Below are positions 7,937 through 15,784 of a DNA stretch of 64,000 bases, piece after piece; position 1 is the stretch's first letter; each line of letters begins with the position of its first letter. A program made the position numbers and the translations under genes. Under the pieces are notes generated by a model. It saw only the letters and a list, made by a program, of their open reading frames with translations, was not told where the DNA came from and searched no databases. The DNA is from Kribbella steppae (GTDB lineage Bacteria; Actinomycetota; Actinomycetes; Propionibacteriales; Kribbellaceae), in the NCBI RefSeq assembly GCF_004342025.1, contig NZ_SLWN01000012.1:124001-188000 (forward strand). Reading direction: 5' to 3'.

Positions 7937-10668
7937 CTGGCCTGGGCAATGGCGCAATCGGCCCGGGCCATGACCCCGTTGCAGCGGGGTCTGCGTCCCA
8001 CCCGGCGCTCCCCGACGCCGGGTGGGACGCCCTGGCCGCGGACGGATCGGTGGTCCGGATCCGGCCGATCCGGCCCGATGACGAGGTCGAGCTGAAGGCG
8101 TTGAATCATCGGATCTCGGACCGATCCGTGTACCTGCGGTTCTTCAGCCTCAACCGGCACGGGGCCGACGAGCACGCACATCATCTGGCCACCGCCAGCC
8201 CAGGGCATCAGGCGCTGGTCGCGGAGACCGCGGGCCAGGTCGTCGGTGTGGCCAGCTACGAACTGCTGCGTCCCGGCGAGGCCGAGATGGCGTTCCTGCT
8301 GGACGACGCGGTGCACGGCCGGGGGATCGGAACGCTGCTGCTCGAGCAGTTGGCCGCCGTCGCGCGCGAGGCCGGTATCAGCCGGCTGCACGCCGACACC
8401 CTGGCCGAGAACGCGCCGATGCTGCGGGTCTTCACCGCCTCGGGGTTCGAACTGGTGCACCGCTTCGACAGCGGCGTCGTCGAGCTGTCCCTCGACACGT
8501 CGTACTCCGTTCAGACTCTGGACCGGATGGCCGAACGCGAACGCCGCGCCGAGGACCGCTCGCTGCGACCGTTGTTCTCACCCGAGTCCGTCGCCGTGAT
8601 CGGCGCCGGCCGAACGCCGGGCGGAATCGGCCACGAGGTGCTCCGCAGTCTGGCCGGCAGCTATCAGGGCCGGCTGTACGCCGTGAATCCGAAGGCCGGC
8701 CAGGTCGCCGGCGTCACGGCGTACCCGTCGATCCTGGCGGTGCCGGGATCAGTGGACCTCGCGGTCATCGCGGTCCCAGCCGCACAGGTCGCGAGTGTTC
8801 TCGCCGAGTGTGGTCACCAGGGCGTCACCGGCGCGGTCATCCTCACCTCAGGCTTCTCCGAACTCGGGGCGGACGGCGCGCAGCAGGAGATCCTCGCGAT
8901 CGCCCGCCGGCACAGTATCCGCTTGATCGGGCCGAACTGTCTCGGCATCGTCAACACCGCGCCCGAGGTTGCGCTGAACGCGACCTTCGCGGACCTGACC
9001 CCGGCACCGGGATCGCTGGCGCTGGCCGCGCAGTCCGGTGCGGTCGGCATCGCGGTGCTGGACCAGGCCGGCCGGGCCGGTCTCGGCATCTCCGAGTTCG
9101 CTTCGCTCGGTAACAAGGTCGATGTCAGCGGCAACGATCTGCTGCTGCACTGGTGGAACGATCCGCGCACGGACGTGATCGGGCTCTACCTGGAGTCGTT
9201 CGGCAACCCGGTGAAGTTCGGCCGGCTGGCCCGGCTGGTGGGCCGGACGAAGCCAGTGCTGGTGGTGAAGGGCGGTCGCTCGACCGGCGGTCGGCGAGCC
9301 GGCGCGTCGCACACCGCGGCCGCGGCAACCCCGGACACCGCGGTCGACGCGCTCTTCGCGCAGTCCGGCGTACTGCGGATGGAGACGGTCGAGGAGCTTG
9401 TCGACACCGCTCGAGTGTTGGCGGGTCGCCCGCTGCCGAAGGGCAACCGGCTGGCTGTGATCGGCAATGCCGGCGGCGCGGGTGTGCTCGCGGCCGACGC
9501 CGCCGCACGGCTCGGCCTCGAAGTCCCCGAACTCAGCGCGGCCACTCAGCAGGAGCTGACCGAAGCCACCGGTGCGGTCGGCGCAGGCAACCCGGTCGAT
9601 CTCGGCGCCGCGGCTTCGCCGCGAACCATGGAGCGCGCGCTCCGCATCGTCCTGGACAGCGGCGAGGCGGACTCGGTGCTGGTCTGCTACGCGGCAACCC
9701 GGGCCGGCAACGTCGCCGAGACCTACGCCGCGATCGCGTCGGCATCCGCCGGAGCGGAGCTGCCGATCGTGGTCAACTGCATCGGAGCGCCCCATGCCGA
9801 ACCGCAGGTGCAGCTGACGGACGGAGCGTCGCTGCCGGTCTTCCCGTTCCCGGAGAGCGCCGTTCGTGCGCTCGCCCACGCCGTTCGGTACGCCGCCTGG
9901 CGGGCACGACCGCAGGGCGTCGTACCAGTGCTGGATCGGGTCGACGCCGAGGCAGCGCGAACGGTCGTCAGCCGGTTCCTGCAAGGCCGGCCGGACGGTG
10001 GCTGGATCGATCCGCAGCACGCAGAACAACTGCTGCAATGCGCGGGGATCCCTGTGGTGGATGCCGTCCAGGCGTCTACCCGGAAGGAAGCGCTGGCCAC
10101 TGCACAGGTGGTCGGCTACCCGGTCGTGCTCAAGACCGCTGCCGAGGGAGTCGTCCACAAGACCGATGTCGGCGGAGTCCGGGTCGGGTTGGTCGACGAG
10201 CAGGCGGCAGAGGCGGCGTACGACGAGATCGCCGCGGCGACAGGTGATGGGCACGTCGTCGTCCAGGCGATGGCGCCGGCCGGGACGGAGCTGGTCATCG
10301 GCATGGTTCGCGACCCGCTGTTCGGACCGATCGTGATGGCCGGCAGCGGGGGAGTCCTGACGGATCTGATGGCCGATCGTCGGTGGCGCGGTCTGCCGCT
10401 CACGGATCTCGACGCCGCCGAGATGGTGCGGTCGTTGCGCTGTGCGCCGTTGCTGGCCGGTTACCGGGGCGCGGACCCCGCCGACGAGGCGGCCGTACTC
10501 GACGTACTCCACCGGGTCGCCTGGCTGTGCGAGACGGTGCCGCAGATCGCGGAGCTCGACATCAACCCGCTGCGGGCTGCTCCGTCCGGAGCCTTCGCGG
10601 TCGACATCAAGCTGCATCTCACGCCCGCTGCCCCGACTCCCGATTGGTACGCACGTCGCCTGCGCTGA
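7933..10668 (+). CDS. GNAT-NDP-forming acyl-CoA synthetase fusion (Pat-like protein acetyltransferase)
   Basis: The 911-residue protein begins with a GNAT domain (about residues 38-190; acetyl-CoA loop His-Gly-Arg-Gly-Ile-Gly-Thr at 128-134). This is followed by a CoA-binding Rossmann domain (from about 215, Val-Ile-Gly-Ala-Gly-Arg), succinyl-CoA-ligase-like domains containing Ala-Ser-His460-Thr-Ala, and a C-terminal ATP-grasp domain (from about 690). Such fusions are ADP-forming acetate-CoA ligase relatives that act as lysine acetyltransferases on acyl-CoA synthetases; the N-terminal GNAT order is known from actinobacterial Pat enzymes. It could also have real acyl-CoA ligase activity. The gene follows the PEP-binding protein with a 4-base overlap. 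Confidence 0.88.
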   Translation: MTGLGNGAIGPGHDPVAAGSASHPALPDAGWDALAADGSVVRIRPIRPDDEVELKALNHRISDRSVYLRFFSLNRHGADEHAHHLATASPGHQALVAETAGQVVGVASYELLRPGEAEMAFLLDDAVHGRGIGTLLLEQLAAVAREAGISRLHADTLAENAPMLRVFTASGFELVHRFDSGVVELSLDTSYSVQTLDRMAERERRAEDRSLRPLFSPESVAVIGAGRTPGGIGHEVLRSLAGSYQGRLYAVNPKAGQVAGVTAYPSILAVPGSVDLAVIAVPAAQVASVLAECGHQGVTGAVILTSGFSELGADGAQQEILAIARRHSIRLIGPNCLGIVNTAPEVALNATFADLTPAPGSLALAAQSGAVGIAVLDQAGRAGLGISEFASLGNKVDVSGNDLLLHWWNDPRTDVIGLYLESFGNPVKFGRLARLVGRTKPVLVVKGGRSTGGRRAGASHTAAAATPDTAVDALFAQSGVLRMETVEELVDTARVLAGRPLPKGNRLAVIGNAGGAGVLAADAAARLGLEVPELSAATQQELTEATGAVGAGNPVDLGAAASPRTMERALRIVLDSGEADSVLVCYAATRAGNVAETYAAIASASAGAELPIVVNCIGAPHAEPQVQLTDGASLPVFPFPESAVRALAHAVRYAAWRARPQGVVPVLDRVDAEAARTVVSRFLQGRPDGGWIDPQHAEQLLQCAGIPVVDAVQASTRKEALATAQVVGYPVVLKTAAEGVVHKTDVGGVRVGLVDEQAAEAAYDEIAAATGDGHVVVQAMAPAGTELVIGMVRDPLFGPIVMAGSGGVLTDLMADRRWRGLPLTDLDAAEMVRSLRCAPLLAGYRGADPADEAAVLDVLHRVAWLCETVPQIAELDINPLRAAPSGAFAVDIKLHLTPAAPTPDWYARRLR

Positions 10669-10707
10669 GCGGGCCCCGTGGATCGTCTCGACGGAGGAGG
10701 AAATGTC

Positions 10708-11670
10708 ATGAAGGCGCCGGCGAGGAGCGCGTGCGACGAGCTGCTTCGGGCAGCGGTCGCTGCGCCGTCGGTGCACAACACCCAGCCGTGGAAGTTCCGC
10801 TTCCACGACCGGGTGGTCGAGGTACATCGCGACCCGGAACGCGAGCTGCCGGCCGAGGATCCGGATCGGCGGATGCTGTATCTGTCCCTCGGCGCCGCGG
10901 TGCTGAACCTCCGGGTCGCCGCCGCCCGGCTCGGGTACGGCGCCGACGTCAGGTACGTGCTCGATCGTGCTCGTCCTGACCTCGTGGCCGAGATCGAGCT
11001 GATGACGGCTGGTCCGGAGACCGAGCAGTTGCGGCTGCTGGCGCCGTACCTGGAGGTGCGCAGGACCAACCGGCAGCCGTACGCCGACCGCCGGGTGCTG
11101 AAGGAGGTCCGGGAGCTGCTGGGGCTGGCGGCGCGGTTGGAGGGTGCCGAGCTCGAGTGGCCGGCCGCGCCGACCCGCCGCGAATGGTTGCAACTGGCAA
11201 GCGATGATGCCGGTGTCCTCGACGACCAGGATCCGGCCCGGACCGCGGAGCGACGCCGTTGGGTCGGCGGCGCGCGGGTTGCTGACGGTGTGCCATGGAG
11301 CGCGCTGGGTCCGTGGGGCGCATGCGGAAGATCACCGGTCAGGGATCTGGCGGCCGATCCCGCGGACGAGAACCGGGAGCCTGCGAACTTTGAGCAAGCG
11401 CCCCAGCTGGCGGTGCTCTCGACCCGGCACGACAGCCGGGCGGACTGGCTCCACGCCGGTCAGGCGCTGGAGCGAGTTCTCCTGGAGGCGACCGCCCAGG
11501 GGCTGTCGACATCCCTGCTCAACCAGGCGATCGAGCACGACGAGCTGCGATGGCTCATCAACGATCCGCTGGGCCCGTGGTGGAGCCCGCAGGCCATCAT
11601 CCGGGTCGGCTACGGTCCGCCCGTCCCGCCGACCCCGCGCCGCCCGATCGCCGACGTACTCCTCGACTGA
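10708..11670 (+). CDS. Acg-like nitroreductase family protein
   Basis: This 320-residue protein begins with the Ala-Ala-Val-Ala-Ala-Pro-Ser-Val-His-Asn-Thr-Gln-Pro-Trp motif of the Acg (Rv2032) branch of the nitroreductase family, and ends with a second domain (Arg-Gln-Pro-Tyr near residue 115; Ala-Thr-Ala-Gln-Gly-Leu-Ser-Thr near 268; Ile-Arg-Val-Gly-Tyr-Gly near 300). Acg proteins bind FMN but are mostly inactive as nitroreductases; they belong to the DosR regulon of mycobacteria and may sequester flavin. A strong GGAGGAGG site precedes the ATG at 10708. A broken second copy lies convergent at 11694-11810. Confidence 0.88.
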   Translation: MKAPARSACDELLRAAVAAPSVHNTQPWKFRFHDRVVEVHRDPERELPAEDPDRRMLYLSLGAAVLNLRVAAARLGYGADVRYVLDRARPDLVAEIELMTAGPETEQLRLLAPYLEVRRTNRQPYADRRVLKEVRELLGLAARLEGAELEWPAAPTRREWLQLASDDAGVLDDQDPARTAERRRWVGGARVADGVPWSALGPWGACGRSPVRDLAADPADENREPANFEQAPQLAVLSTRHDSRADWLHAGQALERVLLEATAQGLSTSLLNQAIEHDELRWLINDPLGPWWSPQAIIRVGYGPPVPPTPRRPIADVLLD

Positions 11671-11693
11671 GCCTGCGAGGCGGTCTGATCGGT

Positions 11694-11810
11694 CATGACG
11701 CGACCGCTCACCCCGAATCGCCAGGGCTGCGTGTTGTGCATGCTCGGCGCGGCGATCGCCGCGTTGAGCAGTACGTCGATCTGTTCCGCCGACAGGCTGT
11801 GGTCCAGCAT
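11694..11810 (-). pseudogene. Truncated Acg-like nitroreductase (N-terminal fragment)
   Basis: Starting at an ATG with a GGAGG site, about 39 codons encode Leu-Leu-Asn-Ala-Ala-Ile-Ala-Ala-Pro-Ser-Met-His-Asn-Thr-Gln-Pro-Trp-Arg-Phe, clearly paralogous to the start of the intact nitroreductase at 10708 (Ala-Ala-Val-Ala-Ala-Pro-Ser-Val-His-Asn-Thr-Gln-Pro-Trp). Past residue 39 the similarity stops and the frame runs into the complement of the neighbouring gene's end, closing at 11610. Nearly 280 residues of the family are missing. It is best read as a deletion remnant with its start site and promoter region preserved. A short translated peptide cannot be excluded. Confidence 0.7.
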
Positions 11811-11899
11811 CGGAGACCTCCTCGAACCGGCCCCGTGAAGTGCTGTGAGTGACGGCGTCGTGCCGTCGACTCAGCTTGACCCGGCGAGGGCCCCCGGCG

Positions 11900-11919
11900 C
11901 TGCGGGCAACGGTCCCGAA
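11900..11919. promoter_or_regulatory. DosR-box-like inverted repeat
   Basis: On the minus strand TTCGGGACCGTTGCCCGCAG agrees with 14 of 20 positions of the full DosR consensus (TTSGGGACTWWAGTCCCSAA), including the TTSGGGAC half intact. It is about 90 bases upstream of the nitroreductase remnant and about 105 bases upstream of the DoxX-like gene on the other strand, so it could drive either. Confidence 0.45.
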
Positions 11920-12023
11920 CGGACAGGTACTTCGGCACTCAGACCGGTGACCGCGGCCTCTGCCCGTCGAGGCTCCGCCGTCGGACGATCAAGGCATACG
12001 AACAATCGGAGAGGACAAGAACA

Positions 12024-12575
12024 ATGACAACCACCCCGCACCGTCGGCAGATGCCGGCACCGGTGCTCGCACCCGACGGTGGCCGGATCACGACCGCGGC
12101 AGGCCGTGCACTCGCGGTGCTGCGGATCGCCTTCGGGTTCACCTTCTTGTGGGCATTCGTGGACAAGGTCTTCGGTTTCGGTTACGCCACCCCGGCCGGC
12201 AAAGGCTGGATCGACGGCGGCGACCCGACTGCCGGATTCCTGGGCAAAGGCACCACCGGCCCGTTCGCGGACGTCTACCAGTCGCTGGTCGGTGACTGGT
12301 GGGTCACCCCGCTGTTCATGGCCGGCCTGGCCGGGATCGGCCTGGCGCTGACGCTGGGCATCGGGATGCGGATCGCCGCGGCGGCAGGCAGCCTGCTGTA
12401 CGTACTGATGTGGACCGCCGCCCTGCCCCCGGAGACCAACCCGGTGCTGGACGACCACATCCTCGGCGCGATCACCCTCGTGGTCCTGGCTCTGGTTGCT
12501 GCTGGCAACGTGTGGGGCTTCGGCCGGCAGTGGGGCAGGCTCGACATCGTCCACCGCTACCCCTGGCTCCGCTGA
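12024..12575 (+). CDS. DoxX/DoxD-like membrane protein
   Basis: A 183-residue membrane protein with four hydrophobic segments. It starts with Leu-Arg-Ile-Ala-Phe-Gly-Phe-Thr-Phe-Leu-Trp-Ala-Phe-Val-Asp-Lys-Val-Phe-Gly, typical of DoxX-family proteins. The long loop after the first segment (Gly-Trp-Ile-Asp-Gly-Gly-x-Pro-Thr-x-Gly-Phe-Leu) recalls the DoxD/thiosulfate:quinone oxidoreductase branch. Some DoxX proteins act in redox or thiol homeostasis at the membrane. GAGGA lies 9 bases before the ATG. It follows the dormancy-type genes and a DosR-like repeat. A strong hairpin stands downstream. Confidence 0.8.
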   Translation: MTTTPHRRQMPAPVLAPDGGRITTAAGRALAVLRIAFGFTFLWAFVDKVFGFGYATPAGKGWIDGGDPTAGFLGKGTTGPFADVYQSLVGDWWVTPLFMAGLAGIGLALTLGIGMRIAAAAGSLLYVLMWTAALPPETNPVLDDHILGAITLVVLALVAAGNVWGFGRQWGRLDIVHRYPWLR

Positions 12576-12611
12576 ACCGCGCGTGAGGGGCGTGCGCAGG
12601 TGCAGCGAGAG

Positions 12612-12646
12612 GTGCCGTGCGGCCGATCTCATCGGCCGCACGGCAC
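12612..12646. terminator. Perfect 16-bp hairpin, probable terminator
   Basis: GTGCCGTGCGGCCGAT (12612-12627) and its exact complement (12631-12646) are separated by only three bases. It lies 37 bases after the DoxX stop and 27 bases before a short ORF that precedes the SulP gene. It is most likely a factor-independent terminator without T-tract; attenuation of the downstream unit is an alternative. Confidence 0.6.
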
Positions 12647-12672
12647 AGCAACGAGATCCGTGGAGGCATGAG

Positions 12673-12756
12673 ATGAAGACCTGGGTATGGAGTGGACCTG
12701 TCGTTGTCGAGGTGGACAGCTCGGCCGCAGGTCTGCGCGTCGTCGCGACGTACTGA
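12673..12756 (+). CDS. 27-aa leader-like ORF coupled to SulP gene
   Basis: An ATG with a GGAGG site six bases upstream opens a 27-codon frame (Met-Lys-Thr-Trp-Val-Trp-Ser-Gly-Pro-Val-Val-Val-Glu-Val-Asp...). It ends in TGA two bases before the SulP start codon (TGACATG). The SulP gene has no ribosome binding site of its own, so translation is probably coupled through this frame. The peptide has two Trp residues but no run of one amino acid that would suggest classical attenuation. No known family is recognised. Whether the peptide itself has a function is unknown. Confidence 0.5.
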   Translation: MKTWVWSGPVVVEVDSSAAGLRVVATY

Positions 12757-12757
12757 C

Positions 12758-14443
12758 ATGGCTGCCACCGGGTTGACCGCACTCCGCCACTACCGGGCCG
12801 GGTGGCTCGGCTCGGATGTGCTCGCAGGTGTCACGGTGGCGGCGTACTTGGTGCCGCAAGCGATGGCCTACGCTCAGTTGGCCGGCCTGCCGGCTGTCGC
12901 CGGCCTGTGGACGGTGATCGGCCCGCTGCTGGTCTACTTCCTGCTCGGATCGTCCCGGCTGCTCTCCCTCGGGCCGGAATCAACGACCGCGCTGATGACC
13001 GCCGCGGCGATCGGCCCGCTGGCTGCCGGCGATCCGGCCCGGTTCGCGACCCTCGCCGCCGTGCTGGCGCTGCTTGTCGGCGTGATCTGCATCGTCGCTT
13101 GGCTGGCCAGGCTGGGGTTCCTCGCGGATCTGCTGTCGAAACCGGTCCTGGTCGGGTACATGGCCGGTATCGCGATCATCATGATCACCGGCCAACTGGG
13201 CAAGCTGACCGGTGTCCGGGTGACCGGTCGCTCGCCGCTCGCCGAGATCGGCTCGGCGCTCCGGCAGATCAGCTCCTGGCACCCCGCGACGGTCCTGCTG
13301 TCGGTGGCTGCCCTGACCCTGTTGCTGGCTGCCGCGCGGTGGATGCCGCGGTTACCCGGGCCGCTGATCATGGTGACGCTGGCGTCGATCGTGGTCTGGA
13401 TCAGCGGTCTGGATGCGCAGGGCGTGAAGCTGGTCGGGGCAGTGCCGTCCGGCATCCCTGTTCCCGAGCTTCCGCAGGTGGCCACCGACGATCTCCGGCT
13501 GCTCTTGCTGCCGGCGCTGGGCGTGGCGTTGGTCGGCTACACCGACACGGTCCTGACCGGGCGCTCGTTCGCGTTGCGACGGCATGAACGGATCGACGCG
13601 AATCAGGAGTTTCTGGCGCTGGGCGTCGGCAACCTGTCCGCCGGCCTGATGCGGGGCTTCCCGATCAGCAGCAGCGGAAGCCGGACCGCGGTCGCCGACG
13701 CCTCCGGAGCGAAGAGCCAGGTCTACTCGCTGGTGGCCGTCGCCTGCGTGATCATGACGCTGCTGTTCGCCGGACGCCTGTTGTCCGCGTTCCCGACCGC
13801 CGCGCTAGGCGCTCTGGTCGTCTTCGCCGCCCTCCGGCTGATCGATCTCGCCGAGTTCCGCCGGTTCGCCGCGTTCCGCCGTACCGAGTTCCTGATCGCA
13901 CTGGCCACCACCGCCGGCGTCGTCCTGCTCGATGTCCTGTACGGCGTCCTGCTCGCGATCGCGTTGTCGGTCCTCGACGTGCTGCGGCGGGTCGCCCGGC
14001 CGCATGACGGGATTCTCGGGATCGTGCCAGGCGTCGCGGGCATGCACGACGTCGACGACTATCCGGACGCCCGGCCGGTTCCCGGCCTGGTCGTCTATCG
14101 CTACGACTCACCGCTGTTCTTCGCCAATGCGGAGGACTTCCGTCGCCGCGCGCTGGCGGCGGTCGACACCGCCGAGCCGCCGGTGCGCTGGCTGCTGCTC
14201 AACGCCGAGGCGAACGTCGAGATCGACATCACCGCGATCGACGCGCTGGACGCGTTGCGGCACGAGCTCGACGAGCGCGGCATCGTGCTGGCGATGGCCC
14301 GGGTCAAGCAGGACCTCTCCGACGACCTAGCAGCCGCCGGCTTCCTCGACCGGCTCGGCCGCGACCACGTGTTCTTCACGCTACCAACCGCCGTACAGGC
14401 CTTCCGGGACCGTACGGCGGACCCCACCGAAACAAGGAGCTGA
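12758..14443 (+). CDS. SulP-family anion transporter with STAS domain
   Basis: The 561-residue protein has the SulP/SLC26 layout: an N-terminal Trp-Leu-x-x-Asp-Val-Leu-Ala-Gly-Val-Thr-Val-Ala-Ala-Tyr-Leu-Val-Pro-Gln-Ala-type motif, about 12 hydrophobic segments, and a conserved Gly-Phe-Pro-Ile-Ser-Ser-Ser-Gly-Ser-Arg-Thr region. A C-terminal STAS domain follows from about residue 440 (Val-Tyr-Arg-Tyr-Asp-Ser-Pro-Leu-Phe-Phe-Ala-Asn-Ala). Substrates of the family include sulfate, bicarbonate and dicarboxylates; the substrate here cannot be assigned. The start at 12758 is chosen by homology and lies two bases after a short coupled ORF. A second SulP gene is at 31364. Confidence 0.9.
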   Translation: MAATGLTALRHYRAGWLGSDVLAGVTVAAYLVPQAMAYAQLAGLPAVAGLWTVIGPLLVYFLLGSSRLLSLGPESTTALMTAAAIGPLAAGDPARFATLAAVLALLVGVICIVAWLARLGFLADLLSKPVLVGYMAGIAIIMITGQLGKLTGVRVTGRSPLAEIGSALRQISSWHPATVLLSVAALTLLLAAARWMPRLPGPLIMVTLASIVVWISGLDAQGVKLVGAVPSGIPVPELPQVATDDLRLLLLPALGVALVGYTDTVLTGRSFALRRHERIDANQEFLALGVGNLSAGLMRGFPISSSGSRTAVADASGAKSQVYSLVAVACVIMTLLFAGRLLSAFPTAALGALVVFAALRLIDLAEFRRFAAFRRTEFLIALATTAGVVLLDVLYGVLLAIALSVLDVLRRVARPHDGILGIVPGVAGMHDVDDYPDARPVPGLVVYRYDSPLFFANAEDFRRRALAAVDTAEPPVRWLLLNAEANVEIDITAIDALDALRHELDERGIVLAMARVKQDLSDDLAAAGFLDRLGRDHVFFTLPTAVQAFRDRTADPTETRS

Positions 14444-14445
14444 CC

Positions 14446-15009
14446 ATGTCCGAGACACCACGTGCGCTCGTCGTCTACGAGTCGATGTTCGGTAACACCT
14501 GGAAGGTCGCGGCCGCGATCCGCGACGGACTGACGACCGCCAGCGACACTGACCTGGTTCGCGTCGACCGGGCACCGGCCGAGATCCCCGCGGATGTCGG
14601 GCTGCTCGTCGTCGGCGGGCCGACCCACGCCTTCAGCATGAGCCGGCCGTCGACCCGCGCGGACGCCGCCCACCAGGACGAGGTGGTGATGCCGGTGGAG
14701 ACCGGGATCCGGGAGTGGCTCGAGGAGTTGCCGCACAGCACCAGGTCGACGCTGACCGCGACGTTCGACACCCGCATCACGAAGGTCCGGCGGCTGCCTG
14801 GTTCGGCCGCGCGGTCGGCGGCCAAGATGTTGCGCCGGCGCGACTTCAGGCAGCTGACGGCACCCATGAGCTTCTACGTCGACGACACCACCGGCCCGAT
14901 CGAGGAGCAGGAGCTCGCGCGGGCGCGGCAATGGGGTGTGGACCTCGGCGCTGAACTCCGCTCGGCGTCCGCCCAGGCACGCCTCCGCAAGCACGACATC
15001 GACCGATGA
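14446..15009 (+). CDS. Flavodoxin-domain protein
   Basis: This 187-residue protein begins with Val-Val-Tyr-Glu-Ser-Met-Phe-Gly-Asn-Thr-Trp, a variant of the FMN-phosphate loop of flavodoxins, and has Leu-Val-Val-Gly-Gly-Pro-Thr-His-Ala-Phe near residue 63, the second FMN-binding loop. The C-terminal extension (about 60 residues, ending Arg-Lys-His-Asp-Ile-Asp-Arg) is typical of the actinobacterial flavodoxin-domain family, which may serve as an electron carrier or regulatory flavoprotein. AAGGAG precedes the ATG. It sits directly after SulP (2-base gap) and before the dosR-like gene, and fits a redox-response operon. Confidence 0.85.
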   Translation: MSETPRALVVYESMFGNTWKVAAAIRDGLTTASDTDLVRVDRAPAEIPADVGLLVVGGPTHAFSMSRPSTRADAAHQDEVVMPVETGIREWLEELPHSTRSTLTATFDTRITKVRRLPGSAARSAAKMLRRRDFRQLTAPMSFYVDDTTGPIEEQELARARQWGVDLGAELRSASAQARLRKHDIDR

Positions 15010-15073
15010 CCGGCTCCGGCACGCGGCAGAGGGCTAACCTGACAGAGACAGCTGATCCGGGAGCGAGGCTCAC

Positions 15074-15727
15074 ATGACGATCAAGGTGTTCCTGCTGGAC
15101 GACCACGAGGTCGTCCGGCTCGGGTTGCGGCAGCTTCTCGAAGGTGAACCCGATATCGAGGTCGTCGGCGACGCCGGCACCGCGGCTCAGGCGATCGCGC
15201 GGGTTCCCGCGCTGCGGCCGGACGTCGCCGTCCTCGACGTACGCCTGCCGGACGGGGACGGCATCACGGTCTGCCGGGAGATCCGTTCGGCGATGGACGA
15301 TCCGCCGGCGTGCCTGATGCTGACCTCGTTCTCCGATGACGAAGCCCTCTTCACCGCGATCATGGCCGGCGCGTCCGGCTACCTGCTGAAGCAGGTCAGC
15401 GGGACCGACCTGGTCGGCGCCGTACGACGCCTGGCCACGGGGGAGTCGTTGCTCGACCCGGCGATGACGACCGCCGTGCTGGAACGGTTGCGGCACCCGG
15501 CCGACGAGGAGGACGATCCGCGCTACAAGTCGCTGACCGAGCAGGAACGCAAGATCCTCGACGAGATCGCCGAGGGCAAGACCAACCGGCAGATCGCGCA
15601 ATCCATGTTCCTGGCCGAGAAGACGGTCAAGAACTACGTCTCGGGGCTGCTCCGCAAGCTCGACATGGAGCGCCGCACCGAGGCCGCCGTGTACGCCGTC
15701 GAGCGCACCAAGCGCCGGCCGCGCTGA
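15074..15727 (+). CDS. dosR: DosR/DevR-like response regulator
   Basis: The 217-residue NarL/LuxR-type regulator has a receiver domain (acidic pair Asp9-Asp10, phospho-acceptor Asp55 in Val-Leu-Asp-Val-Arg-Leu-Pro-Asp-Gly, Thr84, Lys106) and a LuxR helix-turn-helix at about 153-211. The stretch Met-Phe-Leu-Ala-Glu-Lys-Thr-Val-Lys-Asn-Tyr-Val-Ser is the same as in M. tuberculosis DosR, including the DNA-reading Lys/Asn residues, and the two align along their whole length by eye. This predicts recognition of GGGAC-type palindromes, which are indeed found upstream of nearby genes. The likely kinase is the DosS-like protein at 4742. The narK operon follows 57 bases downstream. Confidence 0.93.
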   Translation: MTIKVFLLDDHEVVRLGLRQLLEGEPDIEVVGDAGTAAQAIARVPALRPDVAVLDVRLPDGDGITVCREIRSAMDDPPACLMLTSFSDDEALFTAIMAGASGYLLKQVSGTDLVGAVRRLATGESLLDPAMTTAVLERLRHPADEEDDPRYKSLTEQERKILDEIAEGKTNRQIAQSMFLAEKTVKNYVSGLLRKLDMERRTEAAVYAVERTKRRPR

Positions 15728-15737
15728 CCTACCCTCT

Positions 15738-15764
15738 GGTCCCGGTGCGTGGGACCCCAGTCCG
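15738..15764. promoter_or_regulatory. Inverted repeat and DosR-like core before narK
   Basis: GGTCCC and GGGACC (15738-15743 and 15751-15756) form a perfect inverted repeat with a 7-base spacer. The second arm also begins GGGACCCCAGTCCG (15751-15764), with 10 of 14 matches to the DosR core. It lies only 20 bases before the narK start codon. That is too close for a normal activator site, so it may equally be a small hairpin ending the dosR transcript. Confidence 0.3.
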
Positions 15765-15784
15765 GACGGAGGAGCCCGGGGCGA

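Noticed and set aside
8848..11193. Long minus-strand open frame opposite the acyl-CoA synthetase fusion
   Set aside because: Composition is Arg/Gly/His-rich shadow sequence and it lies entirely opposite genes with clear domains.
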